Shown: piece by piece, positions 44,044-56,470 of the stretch
How positions within the stretch are numbered: the stretch's first letter is position 1
Layout of the letters: every line of letters starts with the position of its first letter
From: Rhipicephalus microplus
Taxonomy: Eukaryota > Arthropoda > Arachnida > Ixodida > Ixodidae
DNA length: 64,000 nucleotides
Direction of reading: 5' to 3'
NCBI RefSeq assembly: GCF_043290135.1
Contig: NW_027464588.1
Coordinates: 7,758,001-7,822,000 of the forward strand
Program-made: the position numbers and the translations under genes
Notes under the pieces: model-generated
Seen by the model: the letters and a program-made list of their open reading frames with translations, nothing else
What the model was told of the DNA's origin: nothing
The model's database searches: none

Positions 44044-44408
44044 AGAAAGCGCTCTACGTATCCTGAAGCTTTTATTTGAGTATCTTGAAATAACTTCAAT
44101 GACCCTCTGTCTACACCGCATCTATCATTATTAGAAGAAATCAACTTTTTGGACAATAATATTTCATCCCAGGAATTTTATTTACCGAGTAGAATTTTCA
44201 CGCACCTACATCAGAGATGCCTGCTCTGTACTGACCAACGTAACGTAGAGATTGAGTTGCATTTTTGAAGGTACCGTTTCTGTGAATCATACCACTGCTT
44301 AACAATAATAAAGCGAACAAGAATTCGACGTTAATTCTATGAAAATAATAGCATATAGCTCAGTTTTGATGGTACACGCTGAGCAGCTCCAAGCTTCTGG
44401 GCGCTTGA
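44042..44408. other. Unassigned spacer
   Basis: No feature recognised. Confidence 0.5.
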
Positions 44409-44655
44409 CTCGCTGTGGCGGTCTAGTGGCTAAGGTACTCGGCTGCTGACCCGCACGCAGTTCGTGGATCCGATCGCGGCTGCTGCGGTAGCATTTTAGA
44501 TGGAGGTAAAATGCTGTAGGCTCATGTGCTCAGATTTGTGTGCACGTTAGAGAACCTCAGGTGGTCCAAATTTCCAGAGCCCTCCACTACAGCGTCTTTC
44601 ATGGTCAAATGGTCGTTAAGGGACGTTAAACTTCACACATCAATTAATTGATCAG
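44409..44655 (+). mobile_element. Ruka SINE, full length, diverged
   Basis: The head has GTGGCGGTCTAGTGGCTAAG but a disrupted B box (GTGGATCCGATCGCGGC). The body has GTGCTCAGATTTGTGTGCAC and CTCAGGTGGTCCAAATTTCC. The tail has CACACATCAATTAATTGA. The damaged B box suggests it can no longer be transcribed well. Confidence 0.88.
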
Positions 44656-47600
44656 AATTCTGAGTGCTTGTCAGCCAGACAAAGATCACTCTTCTCAAAG
44701 CACACTGCATCTAAATGTCAATGATATATTTTTAAGAGAAGCGTTATATTCGTAGACTCTAAAAAATTCAACGCTGCATTTTAAGACTTTTACACGCTTA
44801 ATTAAGGTGTGCACGGTGTTTCTCGAGGTTCACTCATAACGCCTATTAGGAGTGATCAGCGAACATCTCTTGACGCATGGCAGGCATTACATACGGGACC
44901 GTTCCCTCACGCCTACTATAGCGTGCACCACAGAAAGAAAGAGAGGGAGTTGGGTGACTCACTGCCTTCCCCGTCTCTCCTTGGGCGCACGCAGTAGTCA
45001 GCTCCAGTCACTGTCCGATTGGGTCGCATCTCTCGAAATGCTGTTCTTTCCTCCCAACTTTGCAGGAGGCAGGCGAAGTACTTGCTAAATGTTTTCAAAA
45101 GAGGTTACGCAAGACACTGCTAGCATGGGCACTGAAACTAACAATTAACAAACCGTTTGGGTAAGTCCAGGTGCGTTTCAATGATGCAAAACAGTATAAT
45201 GAGTAAACAAGCTTGAATCGTCTCCCTATTACTTTGCACAAATGAACAAAGCTTCATCAAACACGCTGTGCCCCGCTGGCCATTCGAAAATAGCAAATCA
45301 TTCGAAGAATAAAACAGTATTTTTCCCATCAAGCATTGAGTGTACCCGTTGTTGACCATACAATGCAATATTAAATAATTATCTTGCATTTCATTGCAAA
45401 AGCGCATAAGTTACAGGCTACGCAAGGTAAACGATCCATCTATTATCTTTTGTTCTTGTAATATACACTTGTAGAAAAGCGATGCACCTAAACGGTACCT
45501 AAAAACAGACGTTACACAAATTACAGCTGTGAAAATTTTATGTTGCTAAGGAAGATGAATCGGTGTGTATTTTGTATTTAGGAGCGCATTGCAGTGAACA
45601 AACTCCTTTATTTTAATTTTGTTCCTGATGACTATTTTCTTCAACTCGGCTTTACGACTGACCCGGCAAAGCTAATCGGTTGGTCATATGCAGCTAGATA
45701 TGTCAAATCTTTCATGTAATACAGACACAGGTACAACACTATGGCCCTCTCTGGAAACGTCTCTTCAGTTGTATCAGTTCTTTCATGCTGATGAGAAGCC
45801 TTCATTTCCCCGCATAATGTGCAAGGTCCTATTGGGTATGCGTAGTGTGTCTGTAAAAAAATGTCCCATTAAACAAACCATACTTTTTTCTTGGGGAAAA
45901 GACACCCAACATTATGTTGTAAAGGTACCTAATAATTGCTTGCTTTTTGACTGACTCTTTGACTGATTTCAACTCTGAAAGTTTCTCTAGTAGCCGCTTA
46001 CGAAATTTTTCAGTTCAGAAGCTTTTAGAAGCAGGCTGGAATATGAATGAGGTGAACTCAATTCCTCAATGAGAGCATGCTTAGCAAATCTGAGTCAAAT
46101 GTACATGTGTAAAGTCATATGTGATGGCTCTCGGGAAAGTAAAGGAACAGTGTAGAAATGCACATAAGACAAAGAGAAGCCTGTGATATCAGTTCGTCAT
46201 GCCGCCATTAAAACCGGAGTTTAAAAATTCCGACACCACTGACCTAGGAATAAATAAAATGTTTCTACATGTAAGCCAAAATGTCGTAAAATACACAGTT
46301 ATGCTTATTTCTGATGTAATAAAAGTTTTAGGCCAAAAGTTTACTGCTGGGTGATCCGACATTAACTTATCTAAGCACAGTGAAAAAGTATTAACGAAAT
46401 CATTGTAAAGCCTCCAAACCTTTTTCCCGTTCGTTGCTGATGCGGAAAATTGTTTATTGTCGATACCAAACGTGATTTCTGTTTTGTGGATGACGCGTTC
46501 CCTGTCACACGCTGGCAACAATATCGCACATCGGCTTCATAGGGAGTCCAAAACAATAGAAATGCGTCCGTCATCAGCTCTTGATGTAGCATAGACGCAG
46601 GCATTGCTGTAACTGCTTGTTGACGTCAGGTTGGAAATGATGCCTTCATCACTCTTTTTGTATGCTTGATAGATACCTCCATTTGAGAACCCTCGTTATT
46701 TGGCCAGTTATAGAGGAAGATTAGTTGAACGGGATTGAAAAAATAGCCTCTGCAATAAAGTTCTCAAAATCTCCCTGACTTTCATTCACAGAATAGCAAG
46801 GGAGAAACAACTTTTTTTTTCAGTGTACGCGAGAAATCGCAATCAATTCTGTTTGTGAATTGGGCTAACTGAACGAAGCTACCCTAGACCGCCTTGAAAA
46901 TTACGAGCTTCGGAGAGTTTGCTTTATAATAGTGTAGGTTTTCGAGTAGATAAATGTATTCGCCCTTGTAAATACCTCGTGGCTCCAGTGGTAAAATAGT
47001 TGAAAAGAAAACGTACACCAGTAACACATAATTGGCTATTGCTGTACACAGGTAGAATAAAATTTATCCAGAATGAGACTGGCTTTTTTTCACGCCCTTA
47101 AAACATACGCTGCCTTGCAACCAGTCCATACATAAGGTCGTAAAAACTCTTGAAGTGTTTTTACAATCAAGATAAAACGCTAATATTAGGGTGTAAGAGA
47201 TATTTAAAATAATACACTTATCATTTGTAGAAACCGAGCTTTGTTGAGGCGATTTACTTGTCTGCAATGTATATATGTATACATGCTATTGTTTTTTTTT
47301 TCATATCTTTATTTGTACCAATTAAGTAGAAAGGGGTAGCCGTCACCTTGTAATGGTGACAAAAACTCCTTCGTTGATTTTCTTTTTTTTTTTGAGAACT
47401 GCCTCTTCTAGAGAATAGTCTTCATGTAAAGGGTATGTGCTCTGTCTTTCTCATTCACTGCTGCTTCTCCGTGGCCGGTCGTTTTTCGTATGCCACTTCT
47501 CGCCTCTCCCTTGGTACCTGAGCGATAATCATGCCGCTAAGAAAAACAGAGACAATAAAGGGAAGTTACAAATAGTTCTACAAGAATTCTATATTGCTTA

Positions 47601-47800
47601 ACCATTTATTTCGTCCACAAAAGCACAGACGTGTTCCACGGCTTGCAACTTTCCATATCATGCGGACATTCCCAGCAGTTCACCAAAAAGATTATGTTTC
47701 AAAGTTGTTCGCTTTGAAGCTAGAAATAAAAAAATGAATAAATGAAGAAATATATTATTAATAACATTTTGTTCCATCTTCAAGAGAAAAAATAAATAAA
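44656..47800. other. Long unassigned AT-rich stretch
   Basis: No gene or repeat family recognised. Open frames up to 110 codons (for example 46189-46521 minus) have no known motif. Confidence 0.5.
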
Positions 47801-47930
47801 AGGAAGAGACAGGGAGGTTGACCTAGAAGAACTGGTTTGCTACCTTGTACAGGGGTGGGGAAAAGGATCGGAAAGAGGATAGAGATGGAGCTTCAAATAG
47901 CACAATTACAGGACGCTGCTCAAAAAGTTG
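47801..47930 (-). mobile_element. LINE 3' untranslated fragment, minus strand
   Basis: GACAGGGAGGTTGACCTAGA, ACTGGTTTGCTACCTTGTAC and AGGGGTGGGGAAAAGGAT parallel the reverse complement of the 3' UTR that follows the LINE ORF at 51952 (GTAGCAAACCGG...GGTTAACCTCC). This is therefore a truncated copy of a related I-like LINE in the opposite direction. Confidence 0.6.
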
Positions 47931-48924
47931 TCATGAACGGTTTGACTTATTTGTAGCCACTATATGAAATGCAAGAGCAACATGCAATCGAATAGATAGG
48001 ACACAGTTACGGCTCGATCTCCCAAAAAGAGAAAAAAACAAATATAATTGCAAACCCACAAGAACGAACACAGTCCTATCCACACATCTGTGCGTGCAGT
48101 GCAAGTGTCGGCCGAAAGATAGACATACTTGCGCGCATTTAAGGTCTTTATGTCTCAAATCAAGGCTCACATCATAACAAAATACAGGAAAAATTGAAGG
48201 GCTGCCTAATAAAACCAGCACTAAGATAGAATAATAATGTTCGCAAAACAAAAAAAACACCGTTGCATACTGTTTAAAGCAAAAACAAAAAAATCTGAGG
48301 TGGACAAAAAATAATAGGCTCATTTTGAGAGCAATTCAATTATCGCTTTTGAGACGCAGGTTGTCTGCAAATATACCTGACAAAACTATAAACTTTTTCT
48401 GTATCTACGATGTCATACTGTGAAACATGTACGACAATTATTACAGTGACAAGTAAAAGTACCATTACTGTGAAAAAGCGTTGCAAGGTCTAATGGTAGT
48501 CCGCAAGCTGAGCCCCTGCCCCTCTCAGAGAGATCACTGTCGTCCAACGTGGCGCCGACCAATGGCAACATTCAGAATTCCATTTTTGCGCACATGTTAA
48601 CAAAACATAGGAGGGGACAACGATGGAAACACAATGCAAAGTGAACATAGCACTGTGTTTGTGCCACTGGCAAGTTTTTTGTTTTGTCTACGAATCCGCT
48701 GAAATAGGAAAATTGATTAGCAACACACTGTCATTCATGAGGGCCTGCGTCACAATTAAACACGACAAGGCTTCTACGGATGGTGTGGTAGTGCACCACG
48801 CAATAAGTACAGTGGTTTTTTTCTTCAGAATAAGGAGTAGTTCAATTTAGTCATCAAATTGTTACAAAACATGCGTATACAAAAGGAGATCCAGTAATCA
48901 GAGACTCGATAGGGTTATGCTATT
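47931..48924. other. Unassigned, possibly more LINE 3' sequence
   Basis: No protein pattern. The part up to about 48250 may belong to the minus-strand LINE fragment before it, but I cannot prove this. Confidence 0.35.
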
Positions 48925-49510
48925 CAAAGTTCGCAATAGTTCGCCGTAACCATTTTATTGCTCCGCTAACTGCGTTTGAAATTGTGCGAGTAAACACGGT
49001 ACAGAATGCACATTGGCAACTCCAAGCTCGTCCTCTAAACTCGTTTTGGGATGTCAGTGGGCGCGGAGTGCTAGATAGGTGAATGAACCTTATTAAGTCC
49101 TTCAGAACGCGCTCTAGCACGTTGCGGGCCATTCTAATGTCGGAACAGAATGATTGAGTCTCTCTGTTGCGTTGCGGGCCCGTTCTGCCCATAACTTTTG
49201 TTCAAGTTCGGAGCTGGCAATAGCACCCACCCATTCAGAAGGCGTTGGACTTCAGCACAGCACAACGCGGGGTACCGCCAGAGCATGTGTACTAAATTAG
49301 CAATATAATTGCAGAAGGAATTGCACAAGAATTAGTTGGCTGTAGTTTGGGATAAATTTTGTGCAATAGCGCGGCGTAAGGGTACGCCCTGACTTGAAGA
49401 AGCATGAGGATCAGACCTTGACGTCTGCTTAGTTTTCTGTGTGGTGGTGCGTATTGCCTCCACGCAAGGTAAAAATGTTTTGTCAGGTCGTTATACAATA
49501 TGGGAGGCTT
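48925..49510 (-). pseudogene. Decayed LINE C-terminus, minus strand
   Basis: Minus-strand pieces in several frames read APPHRKLSRRQGLILMLLQV, YPYAALLHKIYP, ANLVHMLWRYP, LNGWVLLPAPNLNKSYGQNG and RNRETQSF. Together they follow the layout of the C-terminal zinc-binding tail of I/R1-type LINE proteins. Stops and frameshifts occur throughout. The right-hand (5') limit is not visible. Confidence 0.5.
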
Positions 49511-50221
49511 CCAGTTTTCTAAAACATCAGCGCCGAGCCCACCGATAGATATACGTGGTTCACTATAGTGCTCGCGCAGCTGAGTTAAAGTAATAAAATG
49601 AAGAGTACTCTATACACGTGGTTAGAACCAGCATATAACACGAGTCGCGTTCTAGCTTTATAAAATTTCTCAAATAGCTTCGCCTTGTATTGTGACTGTG
49701 TTTTGCTTCAATAGAGCAGAACGTCGGGCTTGTTGCGTGGTGTTTCAAAGTGCAATCTAATCACTCGACAAGGCATAAGCCACACAAGAATGATATACGG
49801 GCATCTACTGCTTTTCAAAAAACTACTGAAAGCGCTGATAAATATAATATTAGCAAGGGTGCAAGTGACAACTGCGAAACAGAGCAACTTCTGAAAAAAA
49901 TAAAAAAAAACATACGCACACTAACCACTCTGAGAAATTTACTGGTCTGGTTTTAAAGCTACTTAAAGAAGCGACAGAGAGCGTGTTTTATTGCTTCGAC
50001 AGCAGGTTATATCCATCCACCAAACAAAATGCGTCGATGAAGCTTCTTTCGCACCACACATGCAGCAACGAAGCCGGAAACTCTTGCAGATCATTATTGT
50101 CTGCGGGCATAGAGTATAGGTGAAGCATGACTAACGTTCTTGTTTCAATCGTCCATGAATGGAAGTTCAGTAGCCTCAGTATATACGCCATCCATGTAAC
50201 AATGCTGCTCCCATCTATTAG
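49511..50221. other. Unassigned spacer
   Basis: No feature recognised. Confidence 0.5.
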
Positions 50222-50308
50222 AGTAATTTCCGGAGCCCTCCACTATGGCGTCTCTCATAATCATATGGTGGTTTTGGGACGTTACACCCCACATATCAAT
50301 CAATCAAG
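50222..50308 (+). mobile_element. Ruka SINE, 3' end only
   Basis: TAATTTCCGGAGCCCTCCAC, ACTATGGCGTCTCTCATAAT, CATATGGTGGTTTTGGGACG and CACATATCAATCAATC are close to the full copies. Only about the last 87 bases are present. Confidence 0.9.
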
Positions 50309-51262
50309 CTATTAGAGCACGGTGGATTTTCTAACACAACACGGCCCAATCACAATTTGTGTGCTTGCACTATGCATGCACTCGTGTTGAACGCCAAGAG
50401 TGTCTGTATAGAGGTGAACACGGCAGAAATATATAAACTGCATGGATTAAACGCCGTGACGATTTTCTGCAGAACCTACGACAAATACAATGGTAAGCAG
50501 CTTTTCAAACGCACGACCTTCGAGAGCCTCCCGTGACGAAGTTCCGTATCCCTCTCAGTTGGCGCGCGGAGGCGGTGTATGCACATGGGTGTGCACCTCG
50601 CCACGTTCGTTGTAACGAGTGCACATGCTCGCCGCTCGGGCAGACTGCGCCGCATATCGTGGCTCCCCAATTAGGATTTGTATATTCGTGATCGCAGATG
50701 TTTCAGGTGCTCGCCACAGAATTGTGAGCGTGTGATTACTGCCACACACGCGTACATCGCTCGTTCACCCTTGCACATGACAGAACCACGGCACGCTGCC
50801 TTGCATGTCCTCATACGGACATGAAGGAACATCACTGTTTCTTTGGTCACTTGGTGCTTGAACCGTCATGCAATAACCATTTACATGAGCATAACGGTTA
50901 AATTTACCGCTAAGCGTGACAATAAGCGTAGTATTTTTTAGAGTGTAGGCAAAAGCAAACTTTACTCGTCTATTGTGCTCCCAATCTTATTGCCATGTAC
51001 TCCAGAGAAGCTAAGCAAGCTCCACCACTTACCTTTGGGCCACTAAAATGAACGAAGAAGTGTTTGATAAGCTAAATATATCGAGAGATACCAGCCAATG
51101 ACGCGAAGAAATGTATAGGCAATGCTATTAGTTGTGATTGCAATGTAACTCTGAAGAAGAAAACGAGGACGAAATGATAACATGCTGTTATTATTAAAAT
51201 GAAATCTAACATTAAGGAAGGAAAAAAAGCAGGCCGCATGAGCTACTTAAAATTTCTATACG
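50309..51262. other. Unassigned stretch
   Basis: No gene or repeat recognised. The part 50510-50660 is slightly GC-rich. Confidence 0.5.
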
Positions 51263-51952
51263 ATTTTCAGCGACTCAAGGGCTGCCCTACAATCTGTGCT
51301 CTCAGCACTGCGTCGCAGCCCGTACGAACAGCTTGTTTTCGAAATTCGATGCCTTCTCCACACTTTACTCGAGAAAGGGCATCATGTGACGCTTCAATGG
51401 CTGCCAAGTCATTGCGGCATCACAGGGAACGAACATGCCGATACTGCCGCGCGGGCAGCCCTTGAAGGAACACGAGAAGAAGCCATACCACTTTCGAGGA
51501 CTGATGTTGCCAGTAATCTTCGACGACTTGCGCGTGAAATCACGTTTTCACTATGGTGCCCACCAAGCATCGATACGAATCGTCAACACCACTTGTCCTC
51601 TTTGATTGCTCTCCGCATGCCCACTGGACTCGATCGAAGAGAAGCCACCCTACTTCATCGCTTATGGCTAGGAGTGGCATTTACAAAATCTTACTCCTTT
51701 GTCATAGGAATGGCCGATAACGCTCTCTGCGATGCCTGTCATTGCGAAGAGACGCTACACCACATCCTGTGTGACTGTCCATTGTATAAAATCGAGAGAC
51801 AGTCACTGGCGTCTGCTTTTGCGCGCATCGACAACAGCCAAATGTCTGTGGACACTATTCTGTCAAGTGCCCGAGAGAAGACACTGCAACAGAAGGCGAC
51901 GAAAGCTCTGTTGAAATTCCTACGCGACACCGACTTGAACAAGCGACTGTAA
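51263..51952 (+). CDS. LINE RNase H and C-terminal knuckle, uninterrupted fragment
   Basis: The open frame of about 229 codons begins inside an RNase H domain at IFSDSRAAL, whose Asp is one of the catalytic residues. It continues through HHVTLQWLPSHCGITGNEHADTAARAA, with the late His and Asp of the active site. The C-terminal part has a Cys/His motif (CDACHCEETLHHILCDCP) and ends at a TAA (51950-51952). The first RNase H acidic residues, the RT and the endonuclease are missing, so this is a 5'-truncated LINE copy, not an expressed host RNase H. Unlike the other LINEs here it has no stop within what remains, so it is younger or lucky. It belongs to an I-like family distinct from copies A and B. 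Confidence 0.88.
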   Translation: MFSDSRAALQSVLSALRRSPYEQLVFEIRCLLHTLLEKGHHVTLQWLPSHCGITGNEHADTAARAALEGTREEAIPLSRTDVASNLRRLAREITFSLWCPPSIDTNRQHHLSSLIALRMPTGLDRREATLLHRLWLGVAFTKSYSFVIGMADNALCDACHCEETLHHILCDCPLYKIERQSLASAFARIDNSQMSVDTILSSAREKTLQQKATKALLKFLRDTDLNKRL

Positions 51953-52150
51953 CAGCAATGTCACACACCGCGAAAGACACGACTGGACTATGACTGAGTG
52001 TGCGCGCACGTGCTGCCGAATGTGCTGTTTCTATCTTCCCTCTCTGCTCTCTTTCATCTCCCCCATCCCTCTCCCATGCGCAGGGTAGCAAACCGGCTGC
52101 CTATAGGCTGGTTAACCTCCTTGCCTTTCTTTTCCTTCTATTTTCCTTCC
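51953..52150 (+). mobile_element. 3' untranslated region of the truncated LINE at 51263
   Basis: Pyrimidine-rich sequence (TCTCATCTCCC-type blocks near 52040-52080) followed by GTAGCAAACCGG and TGGTTAACCTCCTTGCC. A related sequence lies in the reverse direction at 47801-47930. The exact end is not clear. Confidence 0.6.
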
Positions 52151-53807
52151 TTCCTGTACGCGTAACTAATAACTGCCAAGTACAATTGTGGATGTACAAG
52201 TACTGTTTGTTGTGTCATTTCTTTGCGAGGTGTCTTGCGTTTTTGCGGCGCTACGTTTAACGCAGGCATTACTCGACGTTTGGAATTAACCTAGTAATAT
52301 GTGGACCACGTTTCAGCTTTACTATTTAACCACTTATTGAGAATTATTCTAACGTTGAGTAGAACTATATTTCAGTCAGTTTTGGCGCACTTACTTCAAA
52401 GGGGCGTATTCTGTTAGTGGCTGTATTTTTCGGTATTCCATCGTTCATCACACATGAGCAGATCACCAAGTCCTTCGCAGGCGATAAACAATCCACGCAC
52501 CAAGACAACGCGGTAATACAACGTTAACAGTGTGTGTGAAGTCTTAGTTGATGTACTCGAGATTAGCAGGCAATTATAATACTTCCGCTGGGTTTTGTGC
52601 TACGTGAACTAAACCGGAAGCACACATAAGCATATGCAAATGACTCTCATCCTGGAGTACGATTCCTTCTTTCGCGTATCTCATAAGCGTTGCGCTAGCC
52701 GGTGACACCTGCTCTTGCATTTTTGTTTCCTCTGTAGCATTTTTGCCAGTGAACAGGTACTTTGTCGTCCTGCTATGCCAGTATAGAACACTCCCGTTTC
52801 CAGGGCTTGATCATCATTGTGTGCAAGCACCGTGTTCTCTTTTGAAACATGATTGAACGAGAGTAATTCCACGTTTTGCTTGCTTCTTTACACTTGAAAT
52901 CAAAACAAAGATAATAGGAAACAATTATTGGGTAGCCCGCATCTTAAGTGAAGTCTATACAAAAAGTTGAAGCTTTGAGAATCAAGTAACAGAATAGAGG
53001 ATCGTTATTCATTGAATTCCTATGGTGCAAGAAACTCGGAAAATGGCATTCTAAGGGAAATTTGTACAGTACTTAGCTTCGTTAATGTTCAGATTTCTGA
53101 AGCAGTGGCAACGTATTTGATTGTTTGATCCTGCTATTTTCAAGAGCTTTAATTTATTCAACTTCCAAAGGCACTGTTTGACTTGTGCCTCAACGTGGCG
53201 ATTCACTTCACGTGAATGTTACTAAACGTCGTCACCACGTTAAATGTGCTCATGTTCACATAACTTCACAGAAATAGCAGTAGTGCCACGTGTAGGTATG
53301 TCTTACTCTTCAACATTATTATTGTTAGGCTGTGAAGCCGCGGTTTTCCTTGCCACCACCACTGATGAATTTTGCGTTGGCCAAAAGCCAACTGAGAAAA
53401 AAATTAAAGGCGTTTGTAAGTTTCCATTAAAAACACAAAACAGCCATCGCACACGGACAAGTAGAGCAGAAAAACGCTCAAGGCGCTGTCTTGCAATTTA
53501 TTTTATTAGAGCTGATTGAAGAGGGAATTATTTTTGTGATTTTAAGTGGCGGTGTTTTTAGGAATGACAAATTCACTATTCTGAGAGTATGCACGTGCGT
53601 TTGCTTCATGTTTCTTTGCTGGATAGTATTTTAGGGGTGAAACTCCTCAATCCATGGGGGGTTACGTCCTCCGTATGTATGTAGCTACCATTGGTTTGTG
53701 ACTTCCTCAATAAATGGCGCTGTGTGTATACGTCTTTGGCAGTAATATGGATGGCGTTAGTGCTTTCACAGCGCATCTACGGAGTGAAGGAAGATGAGTG
53801 CGGTAAA
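52151..53807. other. Unassigned AT-rich stretch
   Basis: No gene or repeat recognised. Confidence 0.5.
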
Positions 53808-54420
53808 GCGTCCGTCCATTTGTACGTGTGTCCAACTGTTCGTTCGTCTATCCGTTCATCCTTCCACCACTCTGTGCTTCCGTCCATTCGTCCGTCCATG
53901 TGGCCATCCGTCTTTCTGTTCGTGCATGCTTCCGTCCATCCGTCTCTCCGTCCACTCGTGCTTCCGTCTGTCCGTGCTTTCACCCTTGCTTCTGTACATT
54001 CATCTATCCTTCAATGAGTCCATCCATCTGTGTCTGTCCATGCTTCCATTGGTTCGTCTGTCCATCAACCCCTCCGTGCTTCCGGCTGTTCACCCGTGCA
54101 ATCGTGCTTCGGTCCATCCATCTGTCTGTACATCTGTGCTCCATCCGTACGTTCATGCGTCAATTCATGCTTCTGTCCGTCCGTGCTTGCGTCCATTCAT
54201 GCGTCTGTTCGTTCGTGCTTGCATCCATTTATCCATTAGTCCATCTGTCGCTCTCTGAGTACGTCCATGCACCCGTCCATCTATACATCCGTCTATCCGT
54301 CTGTCCGTTCTTTTTCCCGTTCGTCCATGCGTACATGCTTCCGTCCGTCTGTGCGCTCCTGCTTCTGTGCGTCCGGCCGTCCGGACTCGCGAATGGATGA
54401 ACACGGACGGACAGATGGAC
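53808..54420. repeat. Degenerate tetranucleotide array (TCCG/TCCA-type)
   Basis: About 600 bp of variants of (C)GTCCATCC, CGTCCGTC and TTCGTCC with a persistent 4-bp rhythm and many point changes. Because the period rarely makes stops, several long overlapping frames occur on the plus strand (up to 190 codons, Ser/Val/Cys/Phe/Pro-rich) and on the minus strand (Arg/Thr/Asp/Gly-rich). I regard these as artefacts. At 54390-54420 the strand sense flips to GGACGGACAGATGGACG. Confidence 0.85.
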
Positions 54421-54629
54421 GTTTTGCCCCTCTCATCAGCCTTCACTTCGTTGATATAGAAAGTAATTTTTTAAATAAATCAGTTTAAAGACCACGCATG
54501 TGTCACTAATTCTCACGTGTTGATTGTTTAAACCACTATTTCATATTTATCATATATTCCTGTAATACCTGTGTGTTTATCATGTATTCCTGTAATTCCT
54601 GTGCGCATAATACGGAGTATCATGCGCAC

Positions 54630-54825
54630 GATCCGCCGGGGTTGTGCAGCACTTACGGCTGCTATCCCGACTGTCACGGGTTCAATTGCCTACGTGGCAT
54701 TTCGTTAAATGGAGATTGTCTCGCATCGTGCGATGCCAGAGCAAGTTTAAGAACACCAAACAGCTAAATTCACTACGGCACCTCTCATACCAAGAATGTA
54801 AAACCCCACATATTGTTATTAGTAA
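54630..54825 (+). mobile_element. Diverged tRNA-derived SINE, Ruka-related subfamily
   Basis: The head has CCGCCGGGGTTGTGCAGC and a B box CACGGGTTCAATTGCC. The body has TCGTGCGATGCCAGAGCAAG, where Ruka has GTGCTCAGATTTGGGTGCAC, followed by TTTAAGAACACCAAACAGC. The tail has CACTACGGCACCTCTCATAC and AAAACCCCACATATTG. Same architecture as Ruka but a different middle, which suggests a sister subfamily. Confidence 0.6.
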
Positions 54826-56435
54826 CTATGCGCACGTTCAATGTTCGCGAGTAATTAATGTAGCACCGGTGTCCGGCACTCGATACGATAGATAAACACA
54901 TAATTGCCTATACTGAATCAATAAATAGTGTCTTGCTGTCTATTTATTACTTTTCATTCGATAACGATCACAATCTAGGATGCTTATCTCGAAGCGTCTT
55001 GGTTGAGCGGCTGCGAAAGTAGTACCCATAACTGCTTCTCTTTGAAATGCATTAAATACGAGAGCTGGAAAAAGCGTTAGAAACAATGCGAGCCTTCAGG
55101 CGTGTGAGGCAGTGCAGCATTCAATCTCTGGTGACCTCATGTGCTGCGATCAATCAAGAAGATGAAGAGAAAGTATTTTTCAGCTCTGCTTATTCGACTT
55201 GCCAGCTATTGATATCGAACTCAGCCAGTGGCCTTCGCATTCGCTTCTGCTGAAATACGAGGAGTGGTGCCTGCTTACCCTCGATAAGCACTCTGTCTGC
55301 TCCGACAAGGTTGCTCTCTATGGCTAGAGTTTAGTTTGTTTCTTTTTTTCAGTAGCAATCATATTGCGTAATCGATAAGAACGCCGAAAATTTTCGAGCA
55401 AATTGTTAATTCTTGCTATTAGCGTTGCTTCAAGGCATATCTTTGGAGTTTTAAAAAGTGATAATTTACGATTCGTCAAAAAGTGCAAATTTTACAAATA
55501 GAGGGTGAATATATAGTTCTCAACAAGTTTACGTTGAGAACAAAAAAAATGCCAGGAAACTGAAAAATGTTTCAGGGACGTTTCTTGAAACGTGCTTAGC
55601 AAATTTAGTTGCTAGGTTCACTGCAATTCACTGAGGTTTACCACACAAAGCATAAAAACATACATTTCGGCACCGGAAAGCAACTTTGTTGTTTTTGTTC
55701 ACATGCTTACGTCAGTCATTTCTAAATGTTGAAAAATGTGGAAAGAGCTATTTCGTTTCAAATGCGAAGCCATATTGTAGCGAAGTAACAGCTTCACTTA
55801 TATTGATAAAATGTGAAAGAAAGCAGAAATGAGAATGTGAACGTTGCGGTGCAGGGTAAAACTTGAGATTTGTTACTGGAATTCCTTAAGTGGATAAATA
55901 AAAGAATATTGTAGAAAATAAAATTTGGCATACTCAAGTACTAGGCGTTGAGTCGTCCATAAGACTATTTTACGCACTTAGATAATGGAGGCAGGCAGCA
56001 AGGATGATTGAAATGGCCAATATTTTGGTCTTCAGATATACACCACGTTTTTGTAAATCCAGCAATGTATGTTTTTATTAATGTGATTGGGATCTAGGCA
56101 GCATGCAGCTTTCTCAGAAGAGAGCGCTGTGAATTTTTCTAACATGATAAAGTGCAAAGATATTAGCCTAGATATTTTTCTGCCAAGAAAGCTAAATATA
56201 AAAACAATACTAGTTTTCATTGTGACGTGGTTGTTAGGTGTGCAGTTCAGCTGGATAACGGTAATTAGGTAAGGCAATATTTGTGTAAAGGCATATATCT
56301 ATTCCACACACGGGCTAGCACAAACGTCGCAACTCGGAAAGCTGCATGAAACAAAAGAGGCTTTGCGCGTCCCCCCCCTCAATATTTTTTTTTTATTTAG
56401 AAGCACTTGTACCTCTTCAAACAGTTCTAGCGTTT
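54826..56435. other. Unassigned AT-rich stretch
   Basis: No gene or repeat recognised. Confidence 0.5.
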
Positions 56436-56470
56436 CTATCTATCTATCTATCTATCTACTATCTATCTAT
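56436..56470. repeat. (CTAT)n microsatellite
   Basis: About 8 CTAT units, with a partial restart to 56470. Confidence 0.9.

Noticed and set aside
51263..51952. Host ribonuclease H gene
   Set aside because: It begins mid-domain, and has a LINE-type C-terminal knuckle and a LINE 3' UTR.
53691..54446. Long frames (154 and 190 codons) rich in Ser, Val, Pro, Cys and Phe, and a minus-strand Arg/Asp/Gly-rich frame
   Set aside because: They follow the 4-bp period of a degenerate repeat and overlap one another in three frames. No domain or start context is seen.
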